A DNA stretch of 64,000 nt from an uncultured Clostridia bacterium (GTDB taxonomy: Bacteria > Bacillota > Clostridia > TANB77 > CAG-465). The stretch lies in NCBI GenBank assembly GCA_944388585.1, contig CALXJI010000001.1:248001-312000 (forward strand). The letters are read 5' to 3'. Shown in pieces: positions 55,515 to 64,000 of this stretch. Below the pieces are notes generated by a model. The model was not told the origin of the DNA. It saw nothing but the letters and a program-made list of their open reading frames with translations, and ran no database searches. Every line of letters starts with the position of its first letter. Position 1 is the stretch's first letter. The position numbers and the translations under genes were made by a program.

Positions 55515-57758
55515 TCATATAAATATTGGATTTTTTGTTACAGACATTGATACGGTACTTTTCTTTTTAGTATTATATATTTTTATTTTATTATAAATAA
55601 TACTATAAATTTTCGAATTTAATCTTGCTTTTATCATTACATTAATTCTAAATCTATTATTTAATCTTTGAATATATGGAGATTTGGGTGAAAATACTCT
55701 ATATTCATTTTGATTATCAAAATTTAAAATATTATATAATTTTTCAGCTTCTGCTTTTACTTCTTTAAAATCTTTTCCACTTATCTCAAATAATAATATA
55801 TCAATAAATGGTGGATATCCAAATGTCTTTCTATAATCTATTTCCATTTTGTAAAAATCAGTATAACTGTTATTTTTTACTGCCTGTATTATATAATTTT
55901 CACTATCACTTGTTTGTATTAGTACTCTTCCTGCCTTTTTTCCTCTTCCTGCTCTTCCTGATACTTGATAAATATTTTGAAAAGCTCGCTCAGATGATGA
56001 AAAATCATTCATTGCAAGAAGTGCATCAGCACCTATTATCCCAACAAGTGTTACATTAGGCATATCATGTCCTTTACTTATCATCTGAGTTCCAATTAAT
56101 ATATCAATACTTTCATTTTTAAACTTATCTAATATTTTTTGTTGCGAATCTCGAGCAACAGTAGTATCTGCATCCATTCTTAAAATTGATGCACTTGGAA
56201 ATAGCTCTTTTAGCTCTTCCTCTAATTTCTCAGTTCCAAGTTCATAGCTTGAAATTTCTTCTCCTCCACATTTTGGACAAATTCTTATATTTTTTTCTAC
56301 ATGAGAACAATAATGACAAAGTAACAAACCATTTGCTTTATGATAAGTCATTGCTACATCACAATTTGGACAATTAAATACATATCCACAACTCTTACAT
56401 GTAAGATATGAATTATATCCTCTTTTATTTAAAAATAATATTGTTTGTTCTTTATTTTTTATATTTTCACTAATAGCTTCTTTAAGTTTTATAGAAATAT
56501 TAGAAGTGTTTCCAAGCACCCTATCTTCTTTTAAATCAACAATTTCTACATCTGGAAGTTTAGCGGAAGCTGCCCTATTTTTCATTTCAAAAAGTTCTAT
56601 TGTTCCGTTTAAAGCTTTTGTATAGGTACCAATTTCAGGAGTAGCACTTCCAAGTACTAATACAGCATTATTTTCTTTACAAATATATGCTGCAATATCT
56701 TTTGTAGAATATTTAGGCTTTGTTTGTGAATAGTAACTTGTATCATGTTCCTCATCAATTATTATTAGTCCAATATCATCAATTGGTGCAAAAATTGCAG
56801 ATCTTGCTCCAACTACTATATTTACTTCTCCTCTTTTTATTCTTTTATATTCATCTTTTCTTTGAGAAATTGTCATTTTACTATGTAAAATTGCTATATC
56901 ATTTCCAAATCTTGAAACAAATCTTTCAACTGTTTGATATGTAAGCGATATTTCAGGAACAAGTACAATAGCTTTTCTTCCTTGAATAAGTACTCTATCA
57001 ATAAGTTGTAAATATACCTCTGTTTTTCCACTTCCAGTAACTCCATGAATTAAACATTGCTTATACTCTTCATCATATATATATTTACTAATATTGTCTA
57101 TAACATATTTTTGCTCATCAGTAGGTCTTAGAGGCTCTGTTCTTTTTATATTTAGTTCATTTAAAAAATCTATTTGTTTATCTACTTTTTCTATTTTTAC
57201 ATATCCATTTTTTTGTGCAGTATTTATCACACTTCTTGAAATTGAAAGGCCATCAATAATATCATTTACTAAAACATATTCATTATACATTAAAAAAGTT
57301 AAAAGTTGTATTTGCTTTGCACTTTTAATAATATTTGATTGAATATCTTGCATTATTTCATCATGAGACTTTGTAAGAATAATTACATTATCCTTTCTAG
57401 TGTCAATACTTTTACTACTATTTTTAGATTTTGTACCTGGCGGTAACATTAATTTTAATGCATCATATACATTACAAAAATATATATAAGCTATGTATTT
57501 TGCAAGTTTTAATCTTTTTTCATCTATATATGATATATCATCTAATATAGATGATATATACTTTAATTTATATTTCGGATTTTCAATACTTTCTTCAAGT
57601 TTTACTACAATTCCTTCTTCTAAATTTTTACCTCTTCCAAAGCTTACGCTTACTCTTTTCCCTACTTCTATATCATTTAACATATCATCTGGTACTAAAT
57701 AATCATATACTTTATTTAGTGAATTTACAGATGTATTTATTAATATTTTAGCTATCAT
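55515..57758 (-). CDS. priA: Primosomal protein N' (PriA helicase)
   Basis: A 747-residue replication-restart helicase. Walker A is GVTGSGKTEV, Walker B is IIIDEEHD, and the Zn-binding Cys pairs lie in CKSCGYVFNCPNCD and CHYCSH...CPKCGG (about 445-495). Motif V/VI is GTQMISKGHDMPNVTLVG and QVSGRAGRGKKAGRV. In Bacillus-type genomes priA follows rpoZ and coaBC; here it follows rpoZ and a kinase. Confidence 0.96.
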   Translation of the reverse strand: MIAKILINTSVNSLNKVYDYLVPDDMLNDIEVGKRVSVSFGRGKNLEEGIVVKLEESIENPKYKLKYISSILDDISYIDEKRLKLAKYIAYIYFCNVYDALKLMLPPGTKSKNSSKSIDTRKDNVIILTKSHDEIMQDIQSNIIKSAKQIQLLTFLMYNEYVLVNDIIDGLSISRSVINTAQKNGYVKIEKVDKQIDFLNELNIKRTEPLRPTDEQKYVIDNISKYIYDEEYKQCLIHGVTGSGKTEVYLQLIDRVLIQGRKAIVLVPEISLTYQTVERFVSRFGNDIAILHSKMTISQRKDEYKRIKRGEVNIVVGARSAIFAPIDDIGLIIIDEEHDTSYYSQTKPKYSTKDIAAYICKENNAVLVLGSATPEIGTYTKALNGTIELFEMKNRAASAKLPDVEIVDLKEDRVLGNTSNISIKLKEAISENIKNKEQTILFLNKRGYNSYLTCKSCGYVFNCPNCDVAMTYHKANGLLLCHYCSHVEKNIRICPKCGGEEISSYELGTEKLEEELKELFPSASILRMDADTTVARDSQQKILDKFKNESIDILIGTQMISKGHDMPNVTLVGIIGADALLAMNDFSSSERAFQNIYQVSGRAGRGKKAGRVLIQTSDSENYIIQAVKNNSYTDFYKMEIDYRKTFGYPPFIDILLFEISGKDFKEVKAEAEKLYNILNFDNQNEYRVFSPKSPYIQRLNNRFRINVMIKARLNSKIYSIIYNKIKIYNTKKKSTVSMSVTKNPIFI

Positions 57759-57830
57759 TTCACACCTCTAGTTAATATTATATAGTAGTTATTTTTTAGT
57801 GTCAAGAAAAAAACATCTGTTTTTTAGGTC

Positions 57831-57861
57831 AAAAAAAATACTTCAAAAAAGTGAAGTATTT
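57831..57861 (-). terminator. Terminator between the kinase-like gene and priA
   Basis: A 9-bp stem (57836-57844 with 57853-57861) is followed by T residues on the minus strand. Confidence 0.6.
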
Positions 57862-58422
57862 TTATTTATTTTCTAACCATTTATTATACTCTTTTAATAT
57901 TTTTTCAGCCACTTTCTCAGGTGTTATATTTGTAGTATCAATTACCAAATCATAATTGGACATATCATCTCTTTTTACACCATATGTTTTTAAATATCTC
58001 GTATTTTCCTGTTCATATCTATACTTAATATCTTCTTTTGCCTTTTGTATTGACTCATATTTTTCAGTATCTTCTCTTAAAGAGTCGTTATACGCTCTTT
58101 TAGCAGCTTCATCTAAATCTACTTTTAAATATATTTTAAAAGATTGTGGTACTGCATAAAAACCAAGTCTTGCATCAATAATTAAATTATCATGAGTTTT
58201 AGAATATTCAGCTGCACTTTTTTCAACTTGTCTATCTATTTCTTCATGTTGATTCAAATATTCTTGAAATTCTACTATAGACATATTCATTTCTTTTGCA
58301 AGTTTTCTAACATATTCACCGTTTCTATATATAGTATATCCTAACTCTTTTTGAAGTAATTTTGTTACAGTTCCTTTACCACTTGCTATATCTCCTGCTA
58401 TAGTTATAATATGTATATTCAT
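57862..58422 (-). CDS. Cytidylate kinase-like nucleotide kinase
   Basis: A 186-residue P-loop kinase with GDIASGKGTVTKLL (10-23), an Arg-rich NMP-binding region (YRNGEYVRKLAKEM) and the DARLGFYAVP motif. It resembles the cytidylate-kinase family (Cmk/cytidylate kinase 2), phosphorylating CMP/dCMP. In the Bacillus gene order guanylate kinase occupies the position before rpoZ; here this kinase follows rpoZ by 4 bases and no Gmk is seen in the window. Confidence 0.83.
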   Translation of the reverse strand: MNIHIITIAGDIASGKGTVTKLLQKELGYTIYRNGEYVRKLAKEMNMSIVEFQEYLNQHEEIDRQVEKSAAEYSKTHDNLIIDARLGFYAVPQSFKIYLKVDLDEAAKRAYNDSLREDTEKYESIQKAKEDIKYRYEQENTRYLKTYGVKRDDMSNYDLVIDTTNITPEKVAEKILKEYNKWLENK

Positions 58423-58426
58423 AAAA

Positions 58427-58735
58427 TTACTCCTTATCTTTTTCTTGCATAGCTTCTTGAGCTTCTTTTATCTCTCTTTCCATTTCTGATTCTGGAGTAA
58501 CAGCATATTCTCCTTTTATTTTTACATATACTTTTCCTTCTGCAATCTCCTTTGCAGCAATATCTACAGCATCTGACATATCCTCAGTAAATTCTGTATT
58601 TTTTTCTTTGCATTCTTTTCTTTTAGCAGATCTTGCAGATTCAATTTGTCTTGCTCTTTTTGCTAAAGCAAGTACAGACTCATATCTATTTCCAACTTTA
58701 GGTACTACTTCTTTTACATTTGGCTTTGATAACAT
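58427..58735 (-). CDS. rpoZ: DNA-directed RNA polymerase omega subunit
   Basis: A 102-residue omega subunit with the family signature NRYESVLALAKRARQIE and a KEIAEGKVYVK segment. The last 25 residues are a charged tail. I chose the ATG at 58735 (MLSKPNVKEVV) after AAAGGGGA; the TTG start at 58753 is upstream of that site. It leads the run rpoZ, kinase, priA, beta-CASP. Confidence 0.9.
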   Translation of the reverse strand: MLSKPNVKEVVPKVGNRYESVLALAKRARQIESARSAKRKECKEKNTEFTEDMSDAVDIAAKEIAEGKVYVKIKGEYAVTPESEMEREIKEAQEAMQEKDKE

Positions 58736-58807
58736 TTTTATTTCCCCTTTCAAACTATAATATATATTATATAATATTTTACGTAATTTGTAAATATCTA
58801 ATGTAAA

Positions 58808-59677
58808 CTAAAATTCACATATTGTTGTAATTCCACATGGTAAAAATAAATTTTGACTTTTTACTTTCAGTCCTATCTCATCAAAACTAATATTATATTT
58901 TCTGTCTGTAATTGCATAATTTATAACATTAGATATAATTGTACCAGATAATCCTCCTGTATATGTATTCACAATCATAAATAATGGATTATCAGATAAA
59001 AGTTTAGAGCATAACTCAATTAATTCAAAAATATTTTTCTCGATACTCCATACTTCTCCATTTTTTCCTCTACCATATGAAGGAGGATCCATTATTATAC
59101 AGTCATACTTATTTCCTCTTCTTATTTCTCTTTTTACAAATTTTATTACATCATCAACTAAAAATCTTACAGGTCTGTCTTTTAGTCCACTAGATATTAA
59201 ATTTTCTTTTGCCCAGTTTGTCATACCTTGAGAGGAGTCTACATGACATACCTTAGCTCCTGCATATGCACAAGCAATACTTGCACCACCAGTATAAGCA
59301 AATAAATTTAATACATTTATTTCTCTTCCTTTTTTTGTTTCTTTAGAAATTTTATCTATCATATAGTCCCAGTTTACACTTTGCTCAGGGAAAAGTCCAG
59401 TATGCTTAAATCCCATTGGTTTTAAGTTAAATATTAAATCTTTATACTTTACCAACCAACTATCTTCCATCTTTTTAAGCCTTTCCCAATGTCCTCCACC
59501 ACTAGAGCTTCTAATATATCTTGCATGAGCCATGCTCCATAGTTTTTCATCCTTTTTCTTAGTCCATACAATTTGTGGATCCGGACGTATTAAAATGTAT
59601 TTTCCCCATCTTTCAAGTTTTTCACCATCAGACATATCTAATAGTTCATAATCTTTTAAATCCTTGCTATAACGCAT
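58808..59677 (-). CDS. Class I SAM-dependent methyltransferase (RlmI/RlmK-type)
   Basis: A 289-residue methyltransferase. The SAM-binding motif I is NLFAYTGGASIACAYAGA (about 124-141), with DSS as the ribose-binding acid, and motif IV is DPPSYGRG. An N-terminal PUA-like domain is not complete. It resembles 23S rRNA cytosine-C5 or guanine-N2 methyltransferases of the RlmI/RlmK type. It is divergent from the ylbJ-like gene. The exact target base is unknown. Confidence 0.85.
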   Translation of the reverse strand: MRYSKDLKDYELLDMSDGEKLERWGKYILIRPDPQIVWTKKKDEKLWSMAHARYIRSSSGGGHWERLKKMEDSWLVKYKDLIFNLKPMGFKHTGLFPEQSVNWDYMIDKISKETKKGREINVLNLFAYTGGASIACAYAGAKVCHVDSSQGMTNWAKENLISSGLKDRPVRFLVDDVIKFVKREIRRGNKYDCIIMDPPSYGRGKNGEVWSIEKNIFELIELCSKLLSDNPLFMIVNTYTGGLSGTIISNVINYAITDRKYNISFDEIGLKVKSQNLFLPCGITTICEF

Positions 59678-59707
59678 ATTATTTTCTCCTCTTTCATAAA
59701 TATTACT

Positions 59708-60769
59708 ATGATTACATTAAACAAAAAATATATAAAAATATCTATATTTATAATATGTTTAGTTTTATTGTTTGCCTTTCAAAAAACAAATTATTTATCT
59801 GTTAAAAGCACAGTAGAAATATTCTTAAGCTCAGTTTTACCATCTCTTTTTCCATTTATATTATTTACAAATATTATTACAAAAAGTAATATTATAAACT
59901 TGATTACCAGCATATTTAAAAAATTTAATAATATAATGTCAGTAATTATAATTGGTTTTTTGTGTGGATATCCAATGGGTGCTAAAACCACATATGAATA
60001 CTATGAAAATAATAAGATAACAAAAAAACAAGCATATTTTTTAATGTCATTTGCTAATAACTGCAATCCAATATTTATATTATCCACTATAGGTATTTGT
60101 GTATTTAATAATTTATCTATAGGAATAATACTATGTATAAGTCATTATTTAAGTGCATTACTTATTGGAATTATATATTTTTTGCATAATAATATTATAC
60201 ACGAAAATGTAGGAAAATCAAATATAATTAATAAAAATAAAGGTAAAATACTACATAAAAATGTTTTTGAAATAGTAGATGAATCTATAAAATCAACATT
60301 AATAGTTCTTGGAAATATATTTTCGTTTATACTTATATTTAACCTACTATTTAGTATTATAGAGACAATTTTGCTAAAACTTAATATTCAAAATAGTATA
60401 ATATATACTTTATCTGCACTTTTTGAAGTTACAAATGGATGTAGACTTATTTATTTAAATAGTGGTCTTTTACTAAATATGATAATTTGTATAACATCAT
60501 TTATGCTAGGTTTTAGTGGACTTTCTATAATATTTCAAGTATTTTCTTGTATATATAAAGCTAATATACAATTGTCTCATATTGTTAAATATAAATTAAT
60601 TCAGGGAATATTATCATTTATAATTACATATTTTATTGTTAATATCAAAAATATACCAAATAAATGTACAATAAATTTAAGTAATTTTTCTACTACCTCT
60701 TATTTTATAATAATTGTTTCTTTATTATTTATATTTGTATATTCATTAAAAAAAGTAACTCAAAAATAA
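59708..60769 (+). CDS. ylbJ: YlbJ-like sporulation integral membrane protein
   Basis: A 353-residue polytopic protein of the nucleoside-recognition-domain/YlbJ family. Segments LPSLFPFILFTNI (about 44-56), GFLCGYPMGAKTTYEYY and SFANNCNPIFILSTIG match YlbJ, a sigma-E sporulation membrane protein of Bacillus. About eight or nine membrane helices are seen. The ATG at 59708 has only a weak ribosome site. Confidence 0.87.
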   Translation: MITLNKKYIKISIFIICLVLLFAFQKTNYLSVKSTVEIFLSSVLPSLFPFILFTNIITKSNIINLITSIFKKFNNIMSVIIIGFLCGYPMGAKTTYEYYENNKITKKQAYFLMSFANNCNPIFILSTIGICVFNNLSIGIILCISHYLSALLIGIIYFLHNNIIHENVGKSNIINKNKGKILHKNVFEIVDESIKSTLIVLGNIFSFILIFNLLFSIIETILLKLNIQNSIIYTLSALFEVTNGCRLIYLNSGLLLNMIICITSFMLGFSGLSIIFQVFSCIYKANIQLSHIVKYKLIQGILSFIITYFIVNIKNIPNKCTINLSNFSTTSYFIIIVSLLFIFVYSLKKVTQK

Positions 60770-60883
60770 TTAAATTTTCAAGTTACTCTATATAAATTAA
60801 AGAAGGGGGGTAAACTTAAAGTTTACATTAATATTATATACAATTAGATTTTTTTTATTCATAATTTTTTAGGAGGTGATTAA

Positions 60884-61102
60884 ATGGATAAAAATCAGCC
60901 ATTTTTCGATCCATATAACTTTAGTATGCAAAATCAAATGGCACAACAAAATCAAATTGATCCAGCACTAAATGGAATAGATAATATAGGCAATCCAATG
61001 ATGTACTATGAACAACAATACATGTATTATAGATATTTAACACAAATGTTAGAATATAAAATAAAGTTAAAGGAATATGAAAACTTAAATAAGCAAAATT
61101 AA
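60884..61102 (+). CDS. Small Gln/Asn/Met/Tyr-rich protein
   Basis: A 72-residue protein with a strong ribosome site (TAGGAGG) and a terminator after it. It is rich in Gln, Asn, Met and Tyr (e.g. QNQMAQQNQIDP, MMYYEQQYMYYRYLTQM) with a short C-terminal amphipathic helix. No known family is recognised; composition and position beside ylbJ make a spore-coat role possible but unproven. Confidence 0.72.
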   Translation: MDKNQPFFDPYNFSMQNQMAQQNQIDPALNGIDNIGNPMMYYEQQYMYYRYLTQMLEYKIKLKEYENLNKQN

Positions 61103-61103
61103 A

Positions 61104-61125
61104 AAGAGCATAAAGCTCTTTTTTT
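61104..61125 (+). terminator. Terminator of the small Gln/Met-rich gene
   Basis: A 6-bp stem (61104-61109 with 61115-61120) is followed by a T run. Confidence 0.8.
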
Positions 61126-61140
61126 AAATATATAAATTAA

Positions 61141-61782
61141 TTAAAAAAATACATTTGAAATTTTATCTATTATTTCACCAGTATTTGCACTAACAATATA
61201 TTCATCCTCAAAATTAAATGCATCTTCTCCTTTATCATATTTACAATAATATGCAAGTTCACAAGTATTATCCTCATGACAAAATACAATAAGTTCTGGC
61301 TTTATATATTCAACATCATATCCATAGTTATCTACTAATATATTTTTTATTTTCTCTTGTGAATATTTAGGCTTTATAGATAAATCTTCTATAATCATAC
61401 AATTATTTACAATTCCTTTAGCATTTCCATCTATATCACTACGTACAATTATTCCACCATCATATACCTTTATTCCTTTATATAGTTGATCAAAATAAAA
61501 ATAATTGTTTGTTTCAATTAAATCAACATTATTTCTATCACTTGCCATAAGTTCATTTTGAACAGACTCTATTCCTATTTGATCTTTTACATCTTCTAAA
61601 GAACTTAAAGCTGACTCAATACTATTTATTTTGACATCTGAAAATTTACCTTCAATATATTTATTTTTTAAAGTCCACTTTCCATAATAATTAGAATTAT
61701 TAAAGTTTGAATATACTACAAACAATATTATTACTAAAATTATAATACATACTGGTATTAAAATTTTAAATATTTTTTTCAT
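61141..61782 (-). CDS. Orphan FTP/PepSY propeptide-like membrane protein
   Basis: A 213-residue protein with one N-terminal membrane helix (about 6-26). The following part looks like the fungalysin/thermolysin propeptide (FTP) and PepSY domains of M4 proteases (YFYFDQLYKGIKVYDGGIIVRSD, then SANTGEIIDKIS). No catalytic HEXXH domain follows, so it is a free propeptide-like inhibitor or chaperone. I chose the ATG at 61782; the GTG at 61791 lies before the GGGTGA ribosome site. It follows fabG closely. Confidence 0.75.
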   Translation of the reverse strand: MKKIFKILIPVCIIILVIILFVVYSNFNNSNYYGKWTLKNKYIEGKFSDVKINSIESALSSLEDVKDQIGIESVQNELMASDRNNVDLIETNNYFYFDQLYKGIKVYDGGIIVRSDIDGNAKGIVNNCMIIEDLSIKPKYSQEKIKNILVDNYGYDVEYIKPELIVFCHEDNTCELAYYCKYDKGEDAFNFEDEYIVSANTGEIIDKISNVFF

Positions 61783-61794
61783 ATATATCACCCA

Positions 61795-62532
61795 CTAAAT
61801 TACAAGTCCACCATTAGGACTTATTACTTGCCCTGTTATATACCTTGCCTCATACGAAGCTAAAAATTTAACTGATGCTGCAACATCTTCTACATTTCCA
61901 ATCTTACCAAGAGGTATTTCTTCTTTTAAAACTTCTAAATCCTCCTTAGAAAGTGAGCTTATCATATCTGTTGATATTGCACCTGGAGCTACAACATTTA
62001 CTGTAATATTTGATGGTGCAAGCTCTTTAGCAAGTGCTTTACTCATTCCAATTATAGCTGCCTTTGTTGTAGAATATGCTACTTCTAAAGATGCACCTAC
62101 CATTCCCCATATTGATGATATGTTTATTATAGTACCATCTTTTCTTGGAAGCATAGATTTTCTCAAAACAGATTGTGTAGTATTAAATACACCTAAGATA
62201 TTTACATTTACCATTTTTTCCATATCTTCTTGTGTTATGTCTGTAAAAAGTTTATATTCACTAATTCCTGCATTATTTATTAACACATCAATATTTCCAA
62301 AAGTTCCAATGACATAATCTACCATTTTATCTACTTCTTGTCTATTAGTTACATCTGCCTTATATATTATTATATTGCATCCATCTTTTGCAAGTTCTTG
62401 GCATAACTCCTTTGCTTGTTCTTCTGATGTATTGTAGTTTATACATACATTATATCCACTATATGCAAAATCCTTTGCTATTGCTCTTCCTATTCCTTTT
62501 GCCGCACCTGTTATAATAACTGTTTTATTCAT
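61795..62532 (-). CDS. fabG: 3-oxoacyl-ACP reductase (SDR family)
   Basis: A 245-residue short-chain dehydrogenase. The NADP-binding motif TGAAKGIGRAIA (8-19), NNAGIS, catalytic Ser in INISSIWG and the YxxxK pair in AYSTTKAA are all present. Length and sequence fit FabG, the fatty-acid elongation reductase, but no other fab genes are adjacent, so another SDR substrate is possible. Confidence 0.88.
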   Translation of the reverse strand: MNKTVIITGAAKGIGRAIAKDFAYSGYNVCINYNTSEEQAKELCQELAKDGCNIIIYKADVTNRQEVDKMVDYVIGTFGNIDVLINNAGISEYKLFTDITQEDMEKMVNVNILGVFNTTQSVLRKSMLPRKDGTIINISSIWGMVGASLEVAYSTTKAAIIGMSKALAKELAPSNITVNVVAPGAISTDMISSLSKEDLEVLKEEIPLGKIGNVEDVAASVKFLASYEARYITGQVISPNGGLVI

Positions 62533-62572
62533 ACTATCTCTCCTTTATATAACCTATTTTAACATATATTTA

Positions 62573-62606
62573 TAAAAAAAGTACATACCTTTTTAGTATG
62601 CACTTT
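62573..62606 (-). terminator. Terminator between the coiled-coil protein and fabG
   Basis: An 11-bp stem (62578-62588 with 62596-62606, one mismatch) is followed by T residues on the minus strand. Confidence 0.7.
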
Positions 62607-62612
62607 AAAATT

Positions 62613-64000
62613 TTATCTACCTTGTGTTCTATCTTGTTTTCTATCTTCTTTTCCAACTTGCTTATTATTACCACTAGTAATTTCATTAATATCTTTATCT
62701 AGAACTGCATCTTTATCCTTAACACCACTTCTCAAATAACTTATATCATTTAAATCTCTATTACTTTGGCTCTTATTTTCTATGATTGGATTATTATTTG
62801 TAGTTTTCATGTTACTATCAGTTCTTGCACCAGTAATTGTTTTGGTTTTACTATAATCAAGATTGTCTGCTATTCTATTTTTTATTTTATTAAGCTCTTT
62901 ACTAGTCATATCTCTAAATTCATTTGCTCCAGATATTGAGCTATATTTTTTATCTAAATCAGCTAATTCCACTTGTAATTTTTTCTTTTCTTCTCCATCT
63001 TCCATGGAATTTATCTTTTCTTCTATACCAGATCTTTCATCTTGATATTTTTTAAATTCTTCATCGAAAGCTTTACCAAGTTCTTCTTTATCTAGATTTT
63101 TTGTATCTATTCCAATTGTTTCTAATGATTTTCTAAGCATTGAATCATTTGCCATATTTAAAAGAGCATTTCTTGTTTTATTAAATTTTAAAGCAAAAAC
63201 AGGTGTCATTCTGCCATTTGCCTTTTTTACAGCATTAAATATAGCTTCTTGTGAATCTTTATCTGTAATGATTTTTAATTGCTTTTTAGGATCTTCATTT
63301 ACAAAAGCATCTAGTACTTTTTTAGAATCTTTGGCATTTAAATTACTACCATTATATCCTAATGCAAATAAATAATCCATGCCAGTAGGTTCCTTTTCGC
63401 CTTTTTGCTCTTGTGCAACATTTCCTGCCACATTTTTTCCGTTATTGACAACTTGATTTTTTGGAGCATTTTCTGCAATATTCTGTTTTCCTTGAGAATC
63501 CTGTACTCTACCATCACTAGAATTTTCTTTAATATTATTAATCCTTTGACTAACATTTTCTAATCTATCATTTACTTTGTCATATTTTCCAAGACTAGAT
63601 TCTATTTTTTTATCTGAAAATACAACATCTTTTCCATTTATAGCATATGGCTCCATTGCAGTAGCTAAATCTTTAATTATTATCTTTTTTATATCTTGAG
63701 TTTTAGGAGCGACAGCAGCACAATAAAGACTTAATCCTGGTATAGTATCGAAATCATATTCTTTTTGTTTATTACCATCTCTATCTTCAACTTCTCTAGT
63801 ACCGTCTCCACTTGTTATTCCATCCAAATAAGATTCATCATCAAGTAATTTCTCTTTTTCTTTATTAAGTTTATTCAACTGTTCTTGTTCATCCTTAGAT
63901 AATTCTTTTTTACTTTGCAACTCTTCTATTTCTTTATTTTTATTATCTATATCTTGTCTTGTTTTTTCCAAAGTCTTTCTAGCTTCATCTAATAAATTCT
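62613..64000 (-). CDS. Coiled-coil protein of unknown function (N-terminus beyond right edge)
   Basis: The frame is open from base 64000 to the stop at 62613, about 461 residues, without its start. The first part is a Lys/Glu-rich coiled coil (EIEELQSKKELSKDEQEQLNK and repeats), then a segment with a conserved-looking core (IPGLSLYCAAVAPKTQDI), a Gln/Gly/Asn-rich linker (about 145-185) and a second charged helical region. It lacks a signal peptide in the visible part. I do not recognise a family. A TTG at 63971 in frame is not a credible start. Confidence 0.7.
   Translation of the reverse strand, partial: NLLDEARKTLEKTRQDIDNKNKEIEELQSKKELSKDEQEQLNKLNKEKEKLLDDESYLDGITSGDGTREVEDRDGNKQKEYDFDTIPGLSLYCAAVAPKTQDIKKIIIKDLATAMEPYAINGKDVVFSDKKIESSLGKYDKVNDRLENVSQRINNIKENSSDGRVQDSQGKQNIAENAPKNQVVNNGKNVAGNVAQEQKGEKEPTGMDYLFALGYNGSNLNAKDSKKVLDAFVNEDPKKQLKIITDKDSQEAIFNAVKKANGRMTPVFALKFNKTRNALLNMANDSMLRKSLETIGIDTKNLDKEELGKAFDEEFKKYQDERSGIEEKINSMEDGEEKKKLQVELADLDKKYSSISGANEFRDMTSKELNKIKNRIADNLDYSKTKTITGARTDSNMKTTNNNPIIENKSQSNRDLNDISYLRSGVKDKDAVLDKDINEITSGNNKQVGKEDRKQDRTQGR

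Noticed and set aside
1..64000. tRNA, rRNA, tmRNA, integrase, transposase or CRISPR signals.
   Set aside because: None was recognised by eye; a dedicated tRNA or RNA scan could still find something short.

Overview
The window is a very AT-rich chromosomal segment, with strong A/T-ending codon bias and AGGAGG-type ribosome sites. It looks like a low-GC, Gram-positive, spore-forming anaerobe of the Clostridia type, probably gut-associated. The sporulation markers are spoVT, spoVB-like and ylbJ-like genes. Other pointers are an LL-diaminopimelate aminotransferase, a PdaA-like deacetylase, CnaB/thioester adhesins, BspA-type leucine-rich repeats and dockerin modules. Species cannot be fixed from the sequence alone. 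No tRNA, rRNA, CRISPR array, transposase or phage module was recognised.

Layout. 1-8880: two tandem giant thioester/CnaB surface adhesins on the minus strand; the first runs off the left edge. 9019-9290: a candidate small structured RNA with its own consensus promoter and terminator. 9306-13096: lactate dehydrogenase, copper ATPase, copper chaperone and acyl-CoA thioesterase in one minus-strand run. 13239-15768: a CadC-type repressor, HMA protein and Zn/Cd ATPase, with operators embedded in the promoter. 15859-21085: a two-component system with an FtsX-type ABC transporter. 21163-24463: GNAT, patatin and TetR genes, with a divergent DapL. 24482-29383: a cell-envelope acylation cluster (DUF4358, SGNH, DHHW, MBOAT) joined to CorA. 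29444-33582: a Lys-tailed unknown, SpoVT and RecD2. 33714-37215: an unknown, a histidine phosphatase, a PdaA-like deacetylase and a SpoVB-like flippase. 37251-41461: two secreted LRR/dockerin proteins. 41551-43919: LepA and a stand-alone Smr protein. 44315-47075: an acidic-linker membrane protein, a degenerate histidine-kinase-like protein and a frameshifted mini-dockerin gene. 47167-53755: UppP, a phosphodiester glycosidase, PBP1A and an orphan MazF. 53836-59677: a beta-CASP hydrolase, PriA, a cytidylate-kinase-like protein, RpoZ and a methyltransferase. 59708-64000: a YlbJ-like protein, a small unknown, an orphan protease propeptide, FabG and a coiled-coil protein cut by the right edge.

How the genes work together. 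The dominant theme is the cell envelope and spore surface: adhesins, dockerin proteins, peptidoglycan synthesis (PBP1A, UppP), peptidoglycan or polysaccharide modification (PdaA-like, MBOAT/DHHW/SGNH) and flippases. Two metal-efflux loci and one peptide-type sensor/ABC module add stress defence. The most unusual items are the structured RNA beside the adhesins, the three dockerin genes (one broken in a T9 run), the degenerate kinase-like protein with a structured leader upstream of its neighbour, and the antitoxin-less MazF beside PBP1A.
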